The position numbers were made by a program, and so were the translations under genes. From positions 5,869,001-5,933,000 of the forward strand of contig NZ_CP077085.1 of the NCBI RefSeq assembly GCF_014268455.2: a stretch of 64,000 bases of DNA. The letters are read 5' to 3'. The notes beneath the pieces are model-generated. The model saw only the letters and a list, made by a program, of their open reading frames with translations. It did no database searches and had not been told where the DNA came from. The stretch is from Pseudomonas shahriarae (lineage in GTDB: Bacteria > Pseudomonadota > Gammaproteobacteria > Pseudomonadales > Pseudomonadaceae). Shown here in pieces: positions 36,177-45,733 of the stretch; the first letter of the stretch is position 1, and each line of letters opens with the position of its first letter.

Positions 36177-38495
36177 CTATTTGCGCAACAGGCGCAGACC
36201 ATTGAATACCACCAGCAGGCTCACGCCCATGTCAGCAAACACCGCCATCCACATGGTGGCCATGCCCATGAAGGTGACGGCCAGGAAGATCGCCTTGATC
36301 ACCAGCGCCAGGGCGATGTTCTGCTTGAGGATACTCGACGTTTGTCGCGACAAGCGTATGAATGCCGGAATCTTGCGCAAATCATCGTCCATCAGCGCCA
36401 CGTCGGCGGTCTCGATGGCCGTGTCGGTGCCTGCTGCCGCCATGGCAAAGCCAATCTCGGCGCGGGCCAGGGCCGGGGCGTCGTTGATGCCGTCGCCGAC
36501 CATGCCGACCCGGTGGTTTTTCCCGTACAGGTCCTCGATAGCCTTGAGCTTGTCGGTGGGCAACAGATCGCCCTGGGCCTGGTCGATGCCCACCTGGGCG
36601 GCAATTGCCTGGGCGGTGTGGGTGTTGTCGCCGGTGAGCATCAGGGTCTTGATGCCCAGGTCGTGCAACTGCTGGATGGCTTCGCGACTGCTGTCCTTGA
36701 CCGTATCGGCCACGGCGAACAGCGCCAGCGGGCCGGATTTGTCGAGCAGCAGCACCACGGACTTGCCTTGTTTTTCCAGGGCGAAGAGTTTTTCTTCAAG
36801 GGCCGGCGAGCACAGGCCCAGCTCTTCCACCAGGCGGTGGTTGCCCAGGTGATAGACCTCACCGTTGATCTCGCCACGGACCCCGCGCCCGGCCAGGGCC
36901 TCGAAGTTATCCACAACCTGCAGCGGGAGTTTTTTATCCACAGCGGCATTGGCGATCGCCAGCGACACTGGGTGGTCGGAACGCGCGGCCAGGCTGGCGG
37001 CCAGGGCCGGCGCGTTGTCTTCTACATTGGGGAACAACGCCAGGTAGTCGGTCTGCACCGGCTTGCCGTGGGTGATAGTGCCGGTCTTGTCCAGGGCCAG
37101 GTAGTCGAGCTTGTAGCCGGCCTCCAGGTACACGCCGCCCTTGATCAGGATGCCTTTGCGCGCCGCCGCCGCCAGGCCGCTGACGATGGTCACCGGGGTG
37201 GAAATCACCAGGGCACAAGGGCACGCGACCACCAACAGCACCAGGGCGCGATAGATCCAGTCGAACCACACCGCGCCCATGAACAGCGGCGGGATCACGG
37301 CCACGCCTAGGGCAAACAGGAACACCGCCGGGGTGTAGATTTTCGAGAAGCTGTCCACAAAGCGCTGGGTCGGCGCCCGCGAGCCCTGGGCCTGTTCCAC
37401 TGCGTGGATGATGCGCGCCAGGGTCGAGTTATTGGCGGCAGCGGTCACCCGGTATTCCAGGGAACCGGCCTGGTTGATGGTGCCGGCGAAGACTTTATCG
37501 CCCACGGTTTTCTCGATCGGCAGGCTTTCGCCGGTGATCGGCGCCTGGTCGATGGTGGACTGGCCGGCGGTGACTTCACCATCCAGACCAATGCGCTCGC
37601 CGGGGCGTACCCGCACGATGGCACCCAGTTCAATGGTCTTGACCTCTTGTTCGACCCAGCTACCGTCAGCCTGGCGCACCGTGGCCTGCTCCGGGGTCAT
37701 CTGCATCAAGCCACTGATGGCATTGCGCGCACGGTCCAGGGACTTGGCCTCGATCAACTCGGCCACGGTAAACAGGAACATCACCATCGCCGCTTCCGGC
37801 CACTGGCCGATCAGGATCGCACCGGTCACGGCGATGCTCATCAGCGCGTTGATGTTCAGGTTGAGGTTTTTCAGGGCAATCCAGCCCTTTTTGTAGGTGG
37901 TGAGGCCGCCACTGAGGATCGACACCAGCGCCACCAGTGCCACCACCCAGGTCGGAGCCGCGTCGGTGAAATGGATCACCTCCGCCGCCAGGGCGCAAAA
38001 GCCGGACAGGGCCAGCGGCCACCAGTGCTTCTTGGCCGGTGGTGCGGCGGCCGGCACGCCCTCCTCGATCGGATCGGCCTGCATGCCCAGGGACTTGATG
38101 GCCTCGACGATCGGCGCGGTGCTCGGCAGGTCGTGGGTGACACCGAGGATGCGGTTGATCAGGTTGAATTCCAACTGCTGCACACCGGCCATCTTGCCCA
38201 GTTTGTTCTGGATCAGCGTTTGCTCGGTGGGGCAGTCCATGGCCTCGATGCGGAAAGTGCTCAGGCGCGCGTTGGCGCTGGTTGTTTGCGTCAACGTCAC
38301 CAACGAGGGGGCTGCCGCGCCGGAACAGCAGGAGCCGCCGCCATGATCATGCTCTTTCACAGGGGCAAGCTTTTGCGCGTGATCATGATGGCTGTGGTCA
38401 TGATCATGGCCGTGGTCGTGATGGCTATGATCATGGTCGTGATCATGATCGTGGCTGTGGTCGTGCTTGTGCGGGGTGCGCAGGGATTCGCTCAT
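36177..38495 (-). CDS. cadA: Cd/Zn/Pb-exporting P1B-type ATPase CadA
   Basis: This is a heavy-metal efflux ATPase of 772 residues. A long His/Asp-rich head (residues 8 to about 39, with repeated HDHDH and SHHDH) precedes a CCSG motif and one heavy-metal-associated domain with MDCPTEQTL. Core motifs are TGESLP, the transmembrane metal site CPC in VACPCALVIS, the phosphorylation site DKTGTITHG and GDGINDAPALA. The CPC and the C-terminal helix are typical of Zn/Cd/Pb pumps. The start at 38495 is chosen because upstream codons overlap the CadR operator. It is divergent from cadR. Confidence 0.94.
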   Translation of the reverse strand: MSESLRTPHKHDHSHDHDHDHDHSHHDHGHDHDHSHHDHAQKLAPVKEHDHGGGSCCSGAAAPSLVTLTQTTSANARLSTFRIEAMDCPTEQTLIQNKLGKMAGVQQLEFNLINRILGVTHDLPSTAPIVEAIKSLGMQADPIEEGVPAAAPPAKKHWWPLALSGFCALAAEVIHFTDAAPTWVVALVALVSILSGGLTTYKKGWIALKNLNLNINALMSIAVTGAILIGQWPEAAMVMFLFTVAELIEAKSLDRARNAISGLMQMTPEQATVRQADGSWVEQEVKTIELGAIVRVRPGERIGLDGEVTAGQSTIDQAPITGESLPIEKTVGDKVFAGTINQAGSLEYRVTAAANNSTLARIIHAVEQAQGSRAPTQRFVDSFSKIYTPAVFLFALGVAVIPPLFMGAVWFDWIYRALVLLVVACPCALVISTPVTIVSGLAAAARKGILIKGGVYLEAGYKLDYLALDKTGTITHGKPVQTDYLALFPNVEDNAPALAASLAARSDHPVSLAIANAAVDKKLPLQVVDNFEALAGRGVRGEINGEVYHLGNHRLVEELGLCSPALEEKLFALEKQGKSVVLLLDKSGPLALFAVADTVKDSSREAIQQLHDLGIKTLMLTGDNTHTAQAIAAQVGIDQAQGDLLPTDKLKAIEDLYGKNHRVGMVGDGINDAPALARAEIGFAMAAAGTDTAIETADVALMDDDLRKIPAFIRLSRQTSSILKQNIALALVIKAIFLAVTFMGMATMWMAVFADMGVSLLVVFNGLRLLRK

Positions 38496-38532
38496 TGTGT
38501 CGCGTCCATGAAGGTGCCTGTTGCCAAGTAAA

Positions 38533-38555
38533 GACCCTGTAGCCACTATAGGGTC
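38533..38555. promoter_or_regulatory. CadR operator in the cadA/cadR divergent promoter
   Basis: A near-perfect dyad: GACCCTGTAG (38533-38542), three bases, CTATAGGGTC (38546-38555). One base pair of ten mismatches. On the minus strand a -35 TTGACC overlaps its outer end, followed by a long 19-20-base spacer, as expected for MerR-type activation of cadA. Confidence 0.88.
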
Positions 38556-38580
38556 AAGCACCCTTTTGGAGATTGCTGCG

Positions 38581-39030
38581 ATGAAGATCGGTGAATTGGC
38601 CAAACTGACCGACTGCCCGGTGGAGACCATCCGTTATTACGAGAAGGAAGGCCTGCTGCCGCCACCGGCGCGCAGCGAGGGCAACTACCGCCTGTACACC
38701 CAGGCCCACACCGAGCGCCTGACGTTTATCCGCAACTGCCGCAGCCTGGACATGACCCTGGAGGAAATCCGCAGCCTGCTGGGCCTGCGCGACAGTCCCC
38801 AGGACCAGTGTGAAAATGTAAATGCGCTGATCGACGAGCATATCCATCACGTCAAGGCGCGGATTGATGGGTTGCTGGCCTTGCAGAAACAGTTGATCGA
38901 CCTGCGCCAGCGCTGTGGCGAAGGGCCGGAGATCGACCAGTGTGGGATTTTGCAGCGGCTGGAGGTCAGTGGGAGTGTGGCGGCCAGTGAGGCGGAGCAT
39001 TCACATGTGGGTCGTAGTCACGGGCATTAG
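38581..39030 (+). CDS. cadR: MerR-family cadmium-responsive regulator CadR
   Basis: This is a metal-responsive transcription activator of 149 residues. The MerR helix-turn-helix is IGELAKLTDCPVETIRYYEKEGLL. Metal-binding residues are Cys77 (DQCENVN), Cys112 and Cys121 in the C-terminal loop (RCGEGPEIDQCGIL), with His87/His90 nearby. The tail is His-rich (AEHSHVGRSHGH), as in P. putida CadR. The ATG at 38581 is used because the MerR fold starts there and the operator lies just upstream. It is divergent from its target cadA, 85 bases apart. Confidence 0.92.
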   Translation: MKIGELAKLTDCPVETIRYYEKEGLLPPPARSEGNYRLYTQAHTERLTFIRNCRSLDMTLEEIRSLLGLRDSPQDQCENVNALIDEHIHHVKARIDGLLALQKQLIDLRQRCGEGPEIDQCGILQRLEVSGSVAASEAEHSHVGRSHGH

Positions 39031-39054
39031 ATAATGGGGTGACTGAGTTGACGC

Positions 39055-39126
39055 CATCGCAGGCAAGCCAACTCCCACATGTGCCTAAGTACTCGGTCAC
39101 ATGTGGGAACTGGCTTGCCTGCGATG
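39055..39126. repeat. REPIN between cadR and thyA
   Basis: The left arm begins CATCGCAGGCAAGCCAACTC (39055). The right arm, ATGTGGGAACTGGCTTGCCT (39101 onward), ends at 39126. Both arms carry the same unusual base (AACT instead of AGCT), kept complementary. It sits between convergent genes. Confidence 0.92.
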
Positions 39127-39144
39127 CAGACGATACGGTCTCGA

Positions 39145-40116
39145 CTAGACCGCCATCGGCGCCGTCATCGGCGCATGGTGCTCATAGCCTTCCAGCGAGA
39201 AATCGCTCGGCTCGATCAGCTCCAGCCACTCTGGCTGGTACACCCCGGTCTTGGCAAACTCCGGCACGCGCTCGCTGATCACCAGTTTCGGCGCGGCGAA
39301 AGGCTCGCGCTTGAGCTGTTCGTTGAGCATGTCCAGGTGGTTTTCGTAGACGTGCGCGTCACCGATGAAATAGGTGAACCAGCGCGGCGTGTAGCCAGTC
39401 AGGCGGCCGATCAGGCTCAGCAGTGCGGCGCCTTCGGTGAGGTTGAACGGCGTGCCCAGGCCCAGGTCGTTGGAGCGGATGTAGAGGGTCAGGGAAATCT
39501 CCCTGGTCTCGACATTCGGGTGGAACTGGTACAGCAGGTGGCACGGCGGCAAGGCCATTTCATCGAGCTGGGCGCAGTTCCAGCCGTGGAACAGGATGCG
39601 CCGGCTGCCCGGGTCCTTGATGATGGTGTCGACGCACTGGCGAATCTGGTCAATGGCCTTGTACAGCACCACGTAGGCCTGACCGTCTTCCTCGCCTTCG
39701 GCGATCTGGCGATAGCCCTGGGCCAGGGTCTGCTCGATAGCGGCCTGGTTGCTCAACGGGATCTGTTTGTACGCCGGCCATTTGCGCCATTGCACACCGT
39801 AGATCTCGCCCAGGTCGTCCTCGCCCTGGCGGAACGGGTTGGCCAGCCACTGCGCGTTTTCGTTAGCGTTCTGGTCCCACACCTTGCAGCCCAGGGCGCG
39901 GAATTCGGCGGCGTTATTCACCCCGCGCAAAAAGCCACACATCTCGCCAATCGCCGACTTGAAGGCCATTTTGCGGGTGGTGATGGCTGGGAAACCTTCC
40001 TGCAGATCAAAGCGCAACATCGCACCGGGGAAGCTGATGGTGTTCACGCCAGTGCGGTTGGCCTGCTTGGTGCCGTTGTTGATGACGTGGGAAACCAGCT
40101 CGAGATATTGCTTCAT
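39145..40116 (-). CDS. thyA: Thymidylate synthase ThyA
   Basis: ThyA methylates dUMP to dTMP using methylene-tetrahydrofolate. The catalytic Cys lies in [10 protein letters not shown], preceded by [18 protein letters not shown] with the phosphate-binding Arg residues. The folate-contacting stretch near the C-terminus is [15 protein letters not shown]. With 323 residues it is longer than the 264-residue E. coli enzyme, the extra length lying in the middle (about residues 70-140), a form seen in some Pseudomonas. It is 51 bases downstream of lgt and probably cotranscribed. Confidence 0.95.
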   Translation of the reverse strand: MKQYLELVSHVINNGTKQANRTGVNTISFPGAMLRFDLQEGFPAITTRKMAFKSAIGEMCGFLRGVNNAAEFRALGCKVWDQNANENAQWLANPFRQGEDDLGEIYGVQWRKWPAYKQIPLSNQAAIEQTLAQGYRQIAEGEEDGQAYVVLYKAIDQIRQCVDTIIKDPGSRRILFHGWNCAQLDEMALPPCHLLYQFHPNVETREISLTLYIRSNDLGLGTPFNLTEGAALLSLIGRLTGYTPRWFTYFIGDAHVYENHLDMLNEQLKREPFAAPKLVISERVPEFAKTGVYQPEWLELIEPSDFSLEGYEHHAPMTAPMAV

Positions 40117-40167
40117 GACATTACCTGTATCGGTGAAGCCGAGGCCCTCAGGCCCCGGCGTTCGAAT

Positions 40168-40980
40168 TTATAGCGCGCTGGTCTTGATCGCCTGCGGGCG
40201 GTTGTAAGCCCACCAGAGCAGGCCCAGGCCAGCAAGAATCATCGGAATGCTGAGAACCTGACCCATGGTCAGCCAGCCGAACGCCAGGTAGCCCAACTGC
40301 GCATCCGGCACCCGCACGAACTCGACGATGAAACGGAAAATCCCGTAGAACAGGGCGAACATCCCCGAAACCGCCATGGTTGGGCGGGGTTTGCGCGAGT
40401 AGATGTAGAGGATCAGGAACAGCGCCACGCCTTCCAGGGCGAACTGGTACAACTGCGACGGATGGCGCGCCAACTGCGCCGGGTCGCTGAACGGCGGGAA
40501 CACCATGGCCCACGGCACGTCGGTCGGCTTGCCCCACAATTCGGCGTTGATGAAGTTACCGATACGCCCGGCACCCAGGCCAATCGGCACCATCGGCGCG
40601 ATAAAGTCCATCAGTTGGAAGAATGACTTGCCATTGCGTCGGCCAAACCACCAGGCCGCGAGCATCACGCCGATAAAACCGCCGTGGAACGCCATGCCGC
40701 CCTTCCACACCTCGAAAATCAGGGTCGGGTTGGCCAGGTACGCGCTCAGGTCGTAGAACAACACATAACCCAGGCGCCCGCCGACAATCACGCCCATCGA
40801 CATCCAGAACACCATGTCGGAGAGCTTCTCCTTGGTCCAGGTCGGGTCAAAGCGGTTCAGGCGTCGGGAAGCCAACAGCCAGGCGCCGCCGATGCCGATC
40901 AGGTACATCAACCCGTACCAGTGGATTTTCAGCGGACCGATGGCCAAGGCCACCGGGTCGATCTGCGGGTAAGGCAGCAT
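40168..40980 (-). CDS. lgt: Prolipoprotein diacylglyceryl transferase Lgt
   Basis: Lgt is an inner-membrane enzyme that attaches diacylglycerol to the lipobox Cys of prolipoproteins. It has 270 residues and about seven helices. It contains the conserved [15 protein letters not shown] segment and the Lgt signature [19 protein letters not shown] with the essential Arg and Asn. The protein begins [23 protein letters not shown], which is standard. It lies upstream of thyA, as in most gamma-proteobacteria. Confidence 0.96.
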   Translation of the reverse strand: MLPYPQIDPVALAIGPLKIHWYGLMYLIGIGGAWLLASRRLNRFDPTWTKEKLSDMVFWMSMGVIVGGRLGYVLFYDLSAYLANPTLIFEVWKGGMAFHGGFIGVMLAAWWFGRRNGKSFFQLMDFIAPMVPIGLGAGRIGNFINAELWGKPTDVPWAMVFPPFSDPAQLARHPSQLYQFALEGVALFLILYIYSRKPRPTMAVSGMFALFYGIFRFIVEFVRVPDAQLGYLAFGWLTMGQVLSIPMILAGLGLLWWAYNRPQAIKTSAL

Positions 40981-41193
40981 TGCGACTCCTCGTTAAATCA
41001 TTCGTTATTGCGCACGGACCTTGCCGGTGGACGATTAAGCCTGCGTTACAGCGGCTCGATCAAATGAAGAAGTTCGCACCCGCGCCAAGCAGCCTGGCAT
41101 GTTAACGGATGGGAGGCATCTGGCCCAACTTGGATACGATGGATAGCCGGCGGATCTATGGGTAGAGTGAGCAAAACACAAAAGGATCGCCTT

Positions 41194-41940
41194 ATGTGCC
41201 TGATTGTTTTCGCCTGGCGGCCGGGCCATGCCCAGCCCCTGATCGTCGCGGCCAACCGTGACGAATTCTACGCCCGGCCCAGCCTGCCCTTGGCCCAGTG
41301 GCCCGATACACCGCAGGTGTATGCCGGTCGCGACCAGGAAGCCGGGGGCACCTGGCTGGGGATCGGCGCCGACGGACGGTTTGCCGCGCTGACCAATATC
41401 CGCGACCCGCACCAGCCACCGGCGCGCAAGTCCCGGGGCGAGTTGGTGGCGCGCTTTCTCCACGGTTCCCTGCCGATTGACCACTATTTAGCCGATGTTA
41501 ACGGCAGATCAATTGAATATGCCGGCTTCAACCTGCTGATTGGCACGCCGCAAGAGCTGTGGCACTACAACGCCAATGAGTCGACGCCTACCCAACTGAC
41601 GGCCGGGATCTATGGCTTATCCAATGCCGGGCTGGATACGCCCTGGCCAAAGCTGCTCAAGGCCAAGGCAGCACTGGCCCAAGTGCTGGATGATCCGCAG
41701 CCTGAAGCCTTGCTGGGGATTTTGAGCGACCCGCAGACCGCACCCTTTGCCGAACTGCCGGATACCGGGGTCGGGTTGGCCACGGAGAGTCTGTTATCGA
41801 GTGTGTTTATCGCCAGCCCCAGTTACGGGACGCGGGCGAGTACCGCGCTGATTGTGCATGCCGATGGGCTGCGGCACATGGTTGAGCGCAGCTTTGGGCC
41901 CCATGGCGGGCGGCTGGGCGAGGTGGAACTGAGGATTTAG
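41194..41940 (+). CDS. NRDE/TANGO2 family protein
   Basis: This 248-residue protein begins MCLIVFAWRPG with the motif VAANRDEFYARP near residue 24, which names the NRDE family. The N-terminal Cys after Met suggests an Ntn-like fold. Eukaryotic TANGO2 has been linked to lipid and haem handling, but the bacterial function is not settled. The start at 41194 is chosen for the conserved MCLI start and the AAAGGA just upstream. It is divergent from lgt. Confidence 0.85.
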   Translation: MCLIVFAWRPGHAQPLIVAANRDEFYARPSLPLAQWPDTPQVYAGRDQEAGGTWLGIGADGRFAALTNIRDPHQPPARKSRGELVARFLHGSLPIDHYLADVNGRSIEYAGFNLLIGTPQELWHYNANESTPTQLTAGIYGLSNAGLDTPWPKLLKAKAALAQVLDDPQPEALLGILSDPQTAPFAELPDTGVGLATESLLSSVFIASPSYGTRASTALIVHADGLRHMVERSFGPHGGRLGEVELRI

Positions 41941-41957
41941 TGGAGACTGGGCCACCG

Positions 41958-42028
41958 TCATCGCAGGCAAGCCAGCTCCCACAGTTTGAAATGCATTCCA
42001 AGTGTGGGAGCTGGCTTGCCTGCGATGG
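41958..42028. repeat. REPIN between the NRDE gene and ptsP
   Basis: The left arm CATCGCAGGCAAGCCAGCTC (41959 on) and the right arm TGTGGGAGCTGGCTTGCCTG (42003 on) are perfect complements across the core. They lie between convergent genes, only about ten bases from the ptsP stop. Confidence 0.93.
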
Positions 42029-42039
42029 CCCCCCGCGGT

Positions 42040-44319
42040 CTAGAGGGTTTTTGTCGCAGACGGATTGATCATCCGCGCCAACCCCAGGCTTTTCAGGGCC
42101 AGCTGCAGCGAGCTGTGGATAACTTGCGGGTTGTCGATGGTCATCAATTCCGCCAGCAGATCCTTGGCCTTGCTCAGGTTGATCTGGCGCAGCATCCACT
42201 TGACCTTCGGCAGGTTGGTGGCGTTCATCGACAGGCTGTCAAAGCCCATGGCCATCAACAGCACCGCCGCCGCCGGATCACCGGCCATTTCCCCACAGAT
42301 ACTCACCGGCTTGCCTTCGGCATGGGCGTCGCGCACCACGTTCTGCAAGGCTTGCAGCACCGCCGGGTGCAGGTAGTCGTAGAGGTCGGCCACCCGTGGG
42401 TTGTTGCGGTCCACGGCCAGCAGGTATTGGGTCAGGTCGTTGGAGCCCACCGACAGGAAGTCCACCTGCCGTGCCAATTCCTTGGCCTGGTACACCGCTG
42501 CCGGGATTTCGATCATCACGCCAACCGGCGGCATCGGCACGTCGGCGCCTTCGTCGCGCACCTCACCCCAGGCCCGGTGGATCAGGTGCAGGGCTTCTTC
42601 CAACTCGTGGGTGCCGGAGATCATCGGAAGGAGGATGCGCAGGTTGTTCAGGCCTTCGCTGGCCTTGAGCATGGCGCGGGTCTGGACGAGGAAGATTTCG
42701 GGGTGGTCGAGGGTAACGCGGATACCGCGCCAGCCAAGGAAGGGGTTGTCTTCCTTGATGGGGAAATAAGACAGTGACTTGTCGCCGCCGATATCCAGGC
42801 TGCGCATCGTCACCGGTAACGGATGGAAGGCGGACAGTTGCTCGCGATAAATCGCCAGCTGCTCCTTCTCGCTCGGGAAACGTTGGTTGATCATGAACGG
42901 CACTTCGGTGCGGTACAGGCCCACCCCTTCAGCGCCACGTTGTTGCGCACGCGCCACGTCCGCCAGCAGGCCAGTATTGACCAGCAGCGGTACACGGTGG
43001 CCGTCGAGGGTCACGCAGGGCAGTTCGCGCAGGGCATCGAGCCCCTGGGACAGCTGGCGCTCCTCCTCGACGATTTCGGCGTATTGCTTGCGCAGCACTT
43101 CGCTGGGGTTGGTATACACCTCACCACGGTGCCCGTCGACGATCATCGAGATGCCGTCGACCTTGGAATACGGCAGGTCCACCAGGCCCATCACCGTCGG
43201 GATGCCCATGGCCCGGGCCAGGATCGCCACGTGGGAGTTGCCCGAGCCCAACACCGAGACCAGGCCCACCAGTTTGCCTTCCGGCACTTCGCCGAGCATG
43301 GTGGCAGTCAGCTCTTCACTGATCAGGATGGTGTTGTCGGGGTAGACCAGGTTGGTGGTGCGGTCTTCCTGCAGGTAGGCCAGCAGGCGCCGACCGAGGT
43401 CGCGCACATCCGAGGCGCGCTCGCGCAGGTAGGCGTCGTCCATCAGTTCAAAGCGGTTGACGTGATCGGTGACCACCTGGCGCAGCGCGCCCTGGGCCCA
43501 CTGGCCGGTCTTGATCACGGTCTTGACTTCGTTACCCAGGGACGCGTCGTCGAGCATCATCTGGTACACGTCGAACAGCGCCCGTTCCTCGGGGCGCAGC
43601 TGGGTGGCCAGCTTGGTCGACAGGTTGCGCATGTCGGCGCGCACGCCTTCCAGGGCGGTCTTGAACAGTTTGATTTCTGCGTCGATGTCGTCGACGGACT
43701 TGTCCGGCACCACGTCCAGGTCGGCCGGGGGCAGCATGACCACCGCAGTACCGACCGCCGCGCCCGGTGAACCCGGCACGCCGACGAACTTGGCTTCCTG
43801 GATCCCCTTGCCCTGGCGCCCCAGGCCGCGAATCGAGCCGGTGGCTTCGGCATGGGCGATCACCCCGGCCAACTGCGCACTCATGGTCACGAGGAAGGCT
43901 TCTTCACCTTCATCGAACTGGCGGCGCTCTTTCTGCTGGATGACCAATACGCCGACAACGCGGCGGTGGTGGATGATCGGTGCGCCGAGGAATGAGGCGT
44001 AGCGCTCTTCACCGGTTTCGGCAAAGTAGCGATAACGCGGGTGATCGGCCGCGTTTTCAAGGTTCAGGGGTTCTTCACGCGTCCCCACCAGGCCCACCAG
44101 ACCTTCATTGGGCGCCATGCTGACCTTGCCGATGGAGCGCTTGTTCAAGCCCTCCGTGGCCATCAGCACAAAACGGTTGGTCTCGGGGTCCAGCAGGTAA
44201 ACCGAGCAGACCTGGCTGCCCATGGCTTCCTTGACGCGCAACACAATAATCCCCAACGCCGCCTTGAGATCCTTGGCGGAGTTAACTTCCTGGACGATCT
44301 TGCGCAGCGTATTGAGCAT
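42040..44319 (-). CDS. ptsP: PEP-protein phosphotransferase PtsP (EI-Ntr)
   Basis: PtsP is the first enzyme of the nitrogen-related PTS and passes phosphate from PEP to NPr. It has 759 residues. An N-terminal GAF domain (about 1-160) is followed by the PEP-utiliser domain with the phospho-His loop GNSHVAILARAMGIPTVMG and the TIM-barrel PEP-binding domain (GVGLYRTEVPFM, SVGSNDLTQYLLAVDR). The ATG at 44319 (MLNTLRKIVQEVN) gives the length known for Pseudomonas PtsP. It lies 22 bases downstream of rppH; the rppH-ptsP pairing is conserved. Confidence 0.96.
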   Translation of the reverse strand: MLNTLRKIVQEVNSAKDLKAALGIIVLRVKEAMGSQVCSVYLLDPETNRFVLMATEGLNKRSIGKVSMAPNEGLVGLVGTREEPLNLENAADHPRYRYFAETGEERYASFLGAPIIHHRRVVGVLVIQQKERRQFDEGEEAFLVTMSAQLAGVIAHAEATGSIRGLGRQGKGIQEAKFVGVPGSPGAAVGTAVVMLPPADLDVVPDKSVDDIDAEIKLFKTALEGVRADMRNLSTKLATQLRPEERALFDVYQMMLDDASLGNEVKTVIKTGQWAQGALRQVVTDHVNRFELMDDAYLRERASDVRDLGRRLLAYLQEDRTTNLVYPDNTILISEELTATMLGEVPEGKLVGLVSVLGSGNSHVAILARAMGIPTVMGLVDLPYSKVDGISMIVDGHRGEVYTNPSEVLRKQYAEIVEEERQLSQGLDALRELPCVTLDGHRVPLLVNTGLLADVARAQQRGAEGVGLYRTEVPFMINQRFPSEKEQLAIYREQLSAFHPLPVTMRSLDIGGDKSLSYFPIKEDNPFLGWRGIRVTLDHPEIFLVQTRAMLKASEGLNNLRILLPMISGTHELEEALHLIHRAWGEVRDEGADVPMPPVGVMIEIPAAVYQAKELARQVDFLSVGSNDLTQYLLAVDRNNPRVADLYDYLHPAVLQALQNVVRDAHAEGKPVSICGEMAGDPAAAVLLMAMGFDSLSMNATNLPKVKWMLRQINLSKAKDLLAELMTIDNPQVIHSSLQLALKSLGLARMINPSATKTL

Positions 44320-44341
44320 GGCTCGGGGTCGAACTCCGTCG

Positions 44342-44821
44342 TCAGTCGCGCGATAAAAGGCGCGGGGCAAGCTCTTTGAGAGCGCGACGATAAACCTCGC
44401 GCTTGAATGTCACCACCTGGCCCAACGGATACCAATAACTGACCCAGCGCCAGCCATCGAACTCCGGTTTACCGGTCAAATCCATCCGCACCCGCTGCTC
44501 GTTGGAGATCAGGCGCAGGAGAAACCACTTTTGCTTCTGGCCGATGCACAGCGGTTGGCTGTGGGTACGCACCAGGCGTTGCGGCAAACGATAGCGCAAC
44601 CAGCCTCGGGTACAGGCCAGAATTTGCACATCTTCGCGCTCCAGGCCGACTTCTTCGTTCAACTCACGGTACAGGGCGTCTTCAGGGGTTTCGTCGGGGT
44701 TGATCCCACCCTGGGGAAACTGCCAGGCATCTTGGTTGATTCGGCGAGCCCATAGCACCTGTCCGGCATCATTCGTAAGAATAATCCCGACATTTGGACG
44801 GAAACCATCGGGGTCGATCAC
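44342..44821 (-). CDS. rppH: RNA pyrophosphohydrolase RppH
   Basis: RppH removes pyrophosphate from mRNA 5' ends and so triggers decay. The Nudix box is [20 protein letters not shown] with the following VGLE, complete for metal binding. The start is taken as GTG at 44821 (protein begins with [14 protein letters not shown] after Met), since a GAGG lies seven bases upstream and other RppH proteins begin there; a longer frame from 44881 adds 20 unconserved residues. It has 159 residues. Its downstream neighbour is ptsP. Confidence 0.95.
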   Translation of the reverse strand: MIDPDGFRPNVGIILTNDAGQVLWARRINQDAWQFPQGGINPDETPEDALYRELNEEVGLEREDVQILACTRGWLRYRLPQRLVRTHSQPLCIGQKQKWFLLRLISNEQRVRMDLTGKPEFDGWRWVSYWYPLGQVVTFKREVYRRALKELAPRLLSRD

Positions 44822-44964
44822 GGCAACAACCTCGCAAACGCATGTCGCCGCATTGTTCCACAAAGCTTGTTGCAGCGGCAACGAGGCTGCTTACCTTATG
44901 TGCACTCTTGTGAAAAGACCGTATTCTGGACGCCTTTTTACAGACTTTTCAGCGAGTAACCGCA

Positions 44965-45621
44965 ATGCGCCTGGCTTTATTCGACTTGGACAACACGCTT
45001 TTGGGCGGCGACAGTGACCACGCCTGGGGTGATTACCTGTGTGAACGCGGCATCCTCGATGCCGTTGCCTACAAGACCCGCAACGACGAGTTCTACCAGG
45101 ATTACCTGGCCGGCAAGCTGGATAACGCCGCGTACCTGAACTTCAGCCTGGAAATCCTCGGCAGCACCGAGATGGCCCAGCTCGACGAATGGCACCGCGA
45201 CTTCATGCGCGACTGCATCGAGCCGATCATCCTGCCCCAGGCCGTGGAACTGCTGGCCAAACACCGCGCCGCCGGTGACACGCTGGTGATCATCACCGCC
45301 ACCAACCGCTTTGTCACCGCGCCGATTGCCGCACGTTTGGGGGTTGAAACCCTGATCGCCACCGAATGCGAGATGGCCGATGGCCGCTACACCGGGCGCA
45401 GCACCGATGTACCGTGCTTCCGTGAGGGCAAGGTGACGCGCTTGAATCGGTGGCTGGAAGAAACCGGCTCTAGCCTGCAAGACAGCTATTTTTACAGCGA
45501 TTCGATGAATGACCTGCCGCTGCTGGAGCAGGTGACTCACCCGGTGGCAGTGGATCCGGATGCAAATCTGCGGGCCGAGGCCCAGAAGCGTGGTTGGCCG
45601 GTGATTAGCCTACGCGGCTGA
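44965..45621 (+). CDS. HAD-IB family phosphatase (SerB-like)
   Basis: This is a 218-residue HAD hydrolase. The nucleophile motif is [14 protein letters not shown] at residues 4-17, motif II is [10 protein letters not shown], and motifs III/IV are the Lys region and [13 protein letters not shown]. The HAD-IB type includes phosphoserine phosphatases and phospholipid-derived phosphatases. The real SerB of Pseudomonas lies elsewhere and is longer, so the substrate here is uncertain. It is divergent from rppH and stands alone. Confidence 0.86.
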   Translation: MRLALFDLDNTLLGGDSDHAWGDYLCERGILDAVAYKTRNDEFYQDYLAGKLDNAAYLNFSLEILGSTEMAQLDEWHRDFMRDCIEPIILPQAVELLAKHRAAGDTLVIITATNRFVTAPIAARLGVETLIATECEMADGRYTGRSTDVPCFREGKVTRLNRWLEETGSSLQDSYFYSDSMNDLPLLEQVTHPVAVDPDANLRAEAQKRGWPVISLRG

Positions 45622-45628
45622 TAAAGCT

Positions 45629-45710
45629 TTCGCGAGCAAGCCCGCTCCCACATTTGATCGGGTTCCACCTTTGGAATGCAGTCGAATGTGGGAGCGGGCT
45701 TGCTCGCGAA
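45629..45710. repeat. REPIN (TTCGCGAGC subtype) after the HAD gene
   Basis: The left arm begins TTCGCGAGCAAGCCCGCTCC (45629). The right arm, TGTGGGAGCGGGCTTGCTCG, ends at 45710. It matches the subtype also found after rpiA. It lies between convergent genes. Confidence 0.93.
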
Positions 45711-45733
45711 TGAAGGCGACCCGGTTTCCAGCC

